Shown here piece by piece: positions 5,533 through 5,558 of a stretch of DNA of 5,558 nt. This DNA comes from Bacteroidales bacterium (GTDB lineage Bacteria; Bacteroidota; Bacteroidia; Bacteroidales; VadinHA17), in the NCBI GenBank assembly GCA_015486475.1, contig WFRO01000173.1, positions 1 through 5,558 of the forward strand, written 5' to 3'. Under the pieces are notes generated by a model. It had not been told where the DNA came from and ran no database searches. It was given only the letters and a program-made list of their open reading frames with translations. The position numbers and the translations under genes are program-made. The stretch's first letter is position 1. The number at the start of each line of letters is the position of its first letter.

Positions 5533-5558
5533 AGGTGCCGGGTGAAGGCTCAGGGCAC
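5533..5558. repeat. G-rich repeat at window edge, related to 4415-4491 and 4731
   Basis: It begins with AGGTGCCGGGTG, identical to 4731-4742, then GAAGGCTCAGGGCAC, close to the GAAGCTCAGGGCTCA stretch at 4461-4475. The toxin-antitoxin module therefore has the same repeat family on both sides. The array runs off the end of the window. Confidence 0.55.

Overview
The window looks like a chromosomal segment from a member of the Bacteroidota, most likely Bacteroidales. The evidence is a perfect Bacteroides-type promoter (TTTG, 20-nt spacer, TAnnTTTG) in front of the last operon, mostly poor Shine-Dalgarno sites, protein sequences of Bacteroidales character, and intergenic DNA made of heptamer repeats and GC-rich palindromes. 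The genus cannot be fixed from the sequence. A Dysgonomonadaceae-like organism is a guess.

Layout. (1) Positions 13-1281, minus strand: a secreted N-terminal-nucleophile amidohydrolase of the C45/acyltransferase-choloylglycine hydrolase clan. (2) Positions 1282-1436: a 155-bp divergent intergenic region with an 8-bp inverted repeat (TTATTTTG/CAAAATAA). (3) Positions 1437-4357, plus strand: a two-gene operon of a cysteine-free CbpA-type J-domain co-chaperone and a full-length membrane AAA+ protease FtsH, separated by 23 bases. Together they form a protein-quality-control unit: the J-protein would deliver misfolded clients to Hsp70, and FtsH extracts and degrades membrane and soluble substrates. 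(4) Positions 4337-4795: about 460 bp without a convincing gene, built from heptamer and octamer repeats, two direct copies of a CCCGCCCG/CGGACGGG inverted-repeat element, and a central block of three GC-rich hairpins. The array begins inside the ftsH reading frame and supplies its last five codons and stop. (5) Positions 4827-5383, minus strand: an AT-rich type II toxin-antitoxin operon. The antitoxin is intact, but the RelE/ParE-family toxin gene has an in-frame TGA at codon 33 of 105. (6) Positions 5384-5558: the toxin-antitoxin promoter, two candidate operator-like palindromes, and the return of the same G-rich repeat at the window edge.

The most notable points are the toxin gene broken by one nonsense codon while its antitoxin and promoter stay intact, and the modular repeat/hairpin block that has grown into the end of ftsH and brackets the toxin-antitoxin module. 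No wholly new defence or enzyme system is evident. The repeat block is the least explained part of the window.
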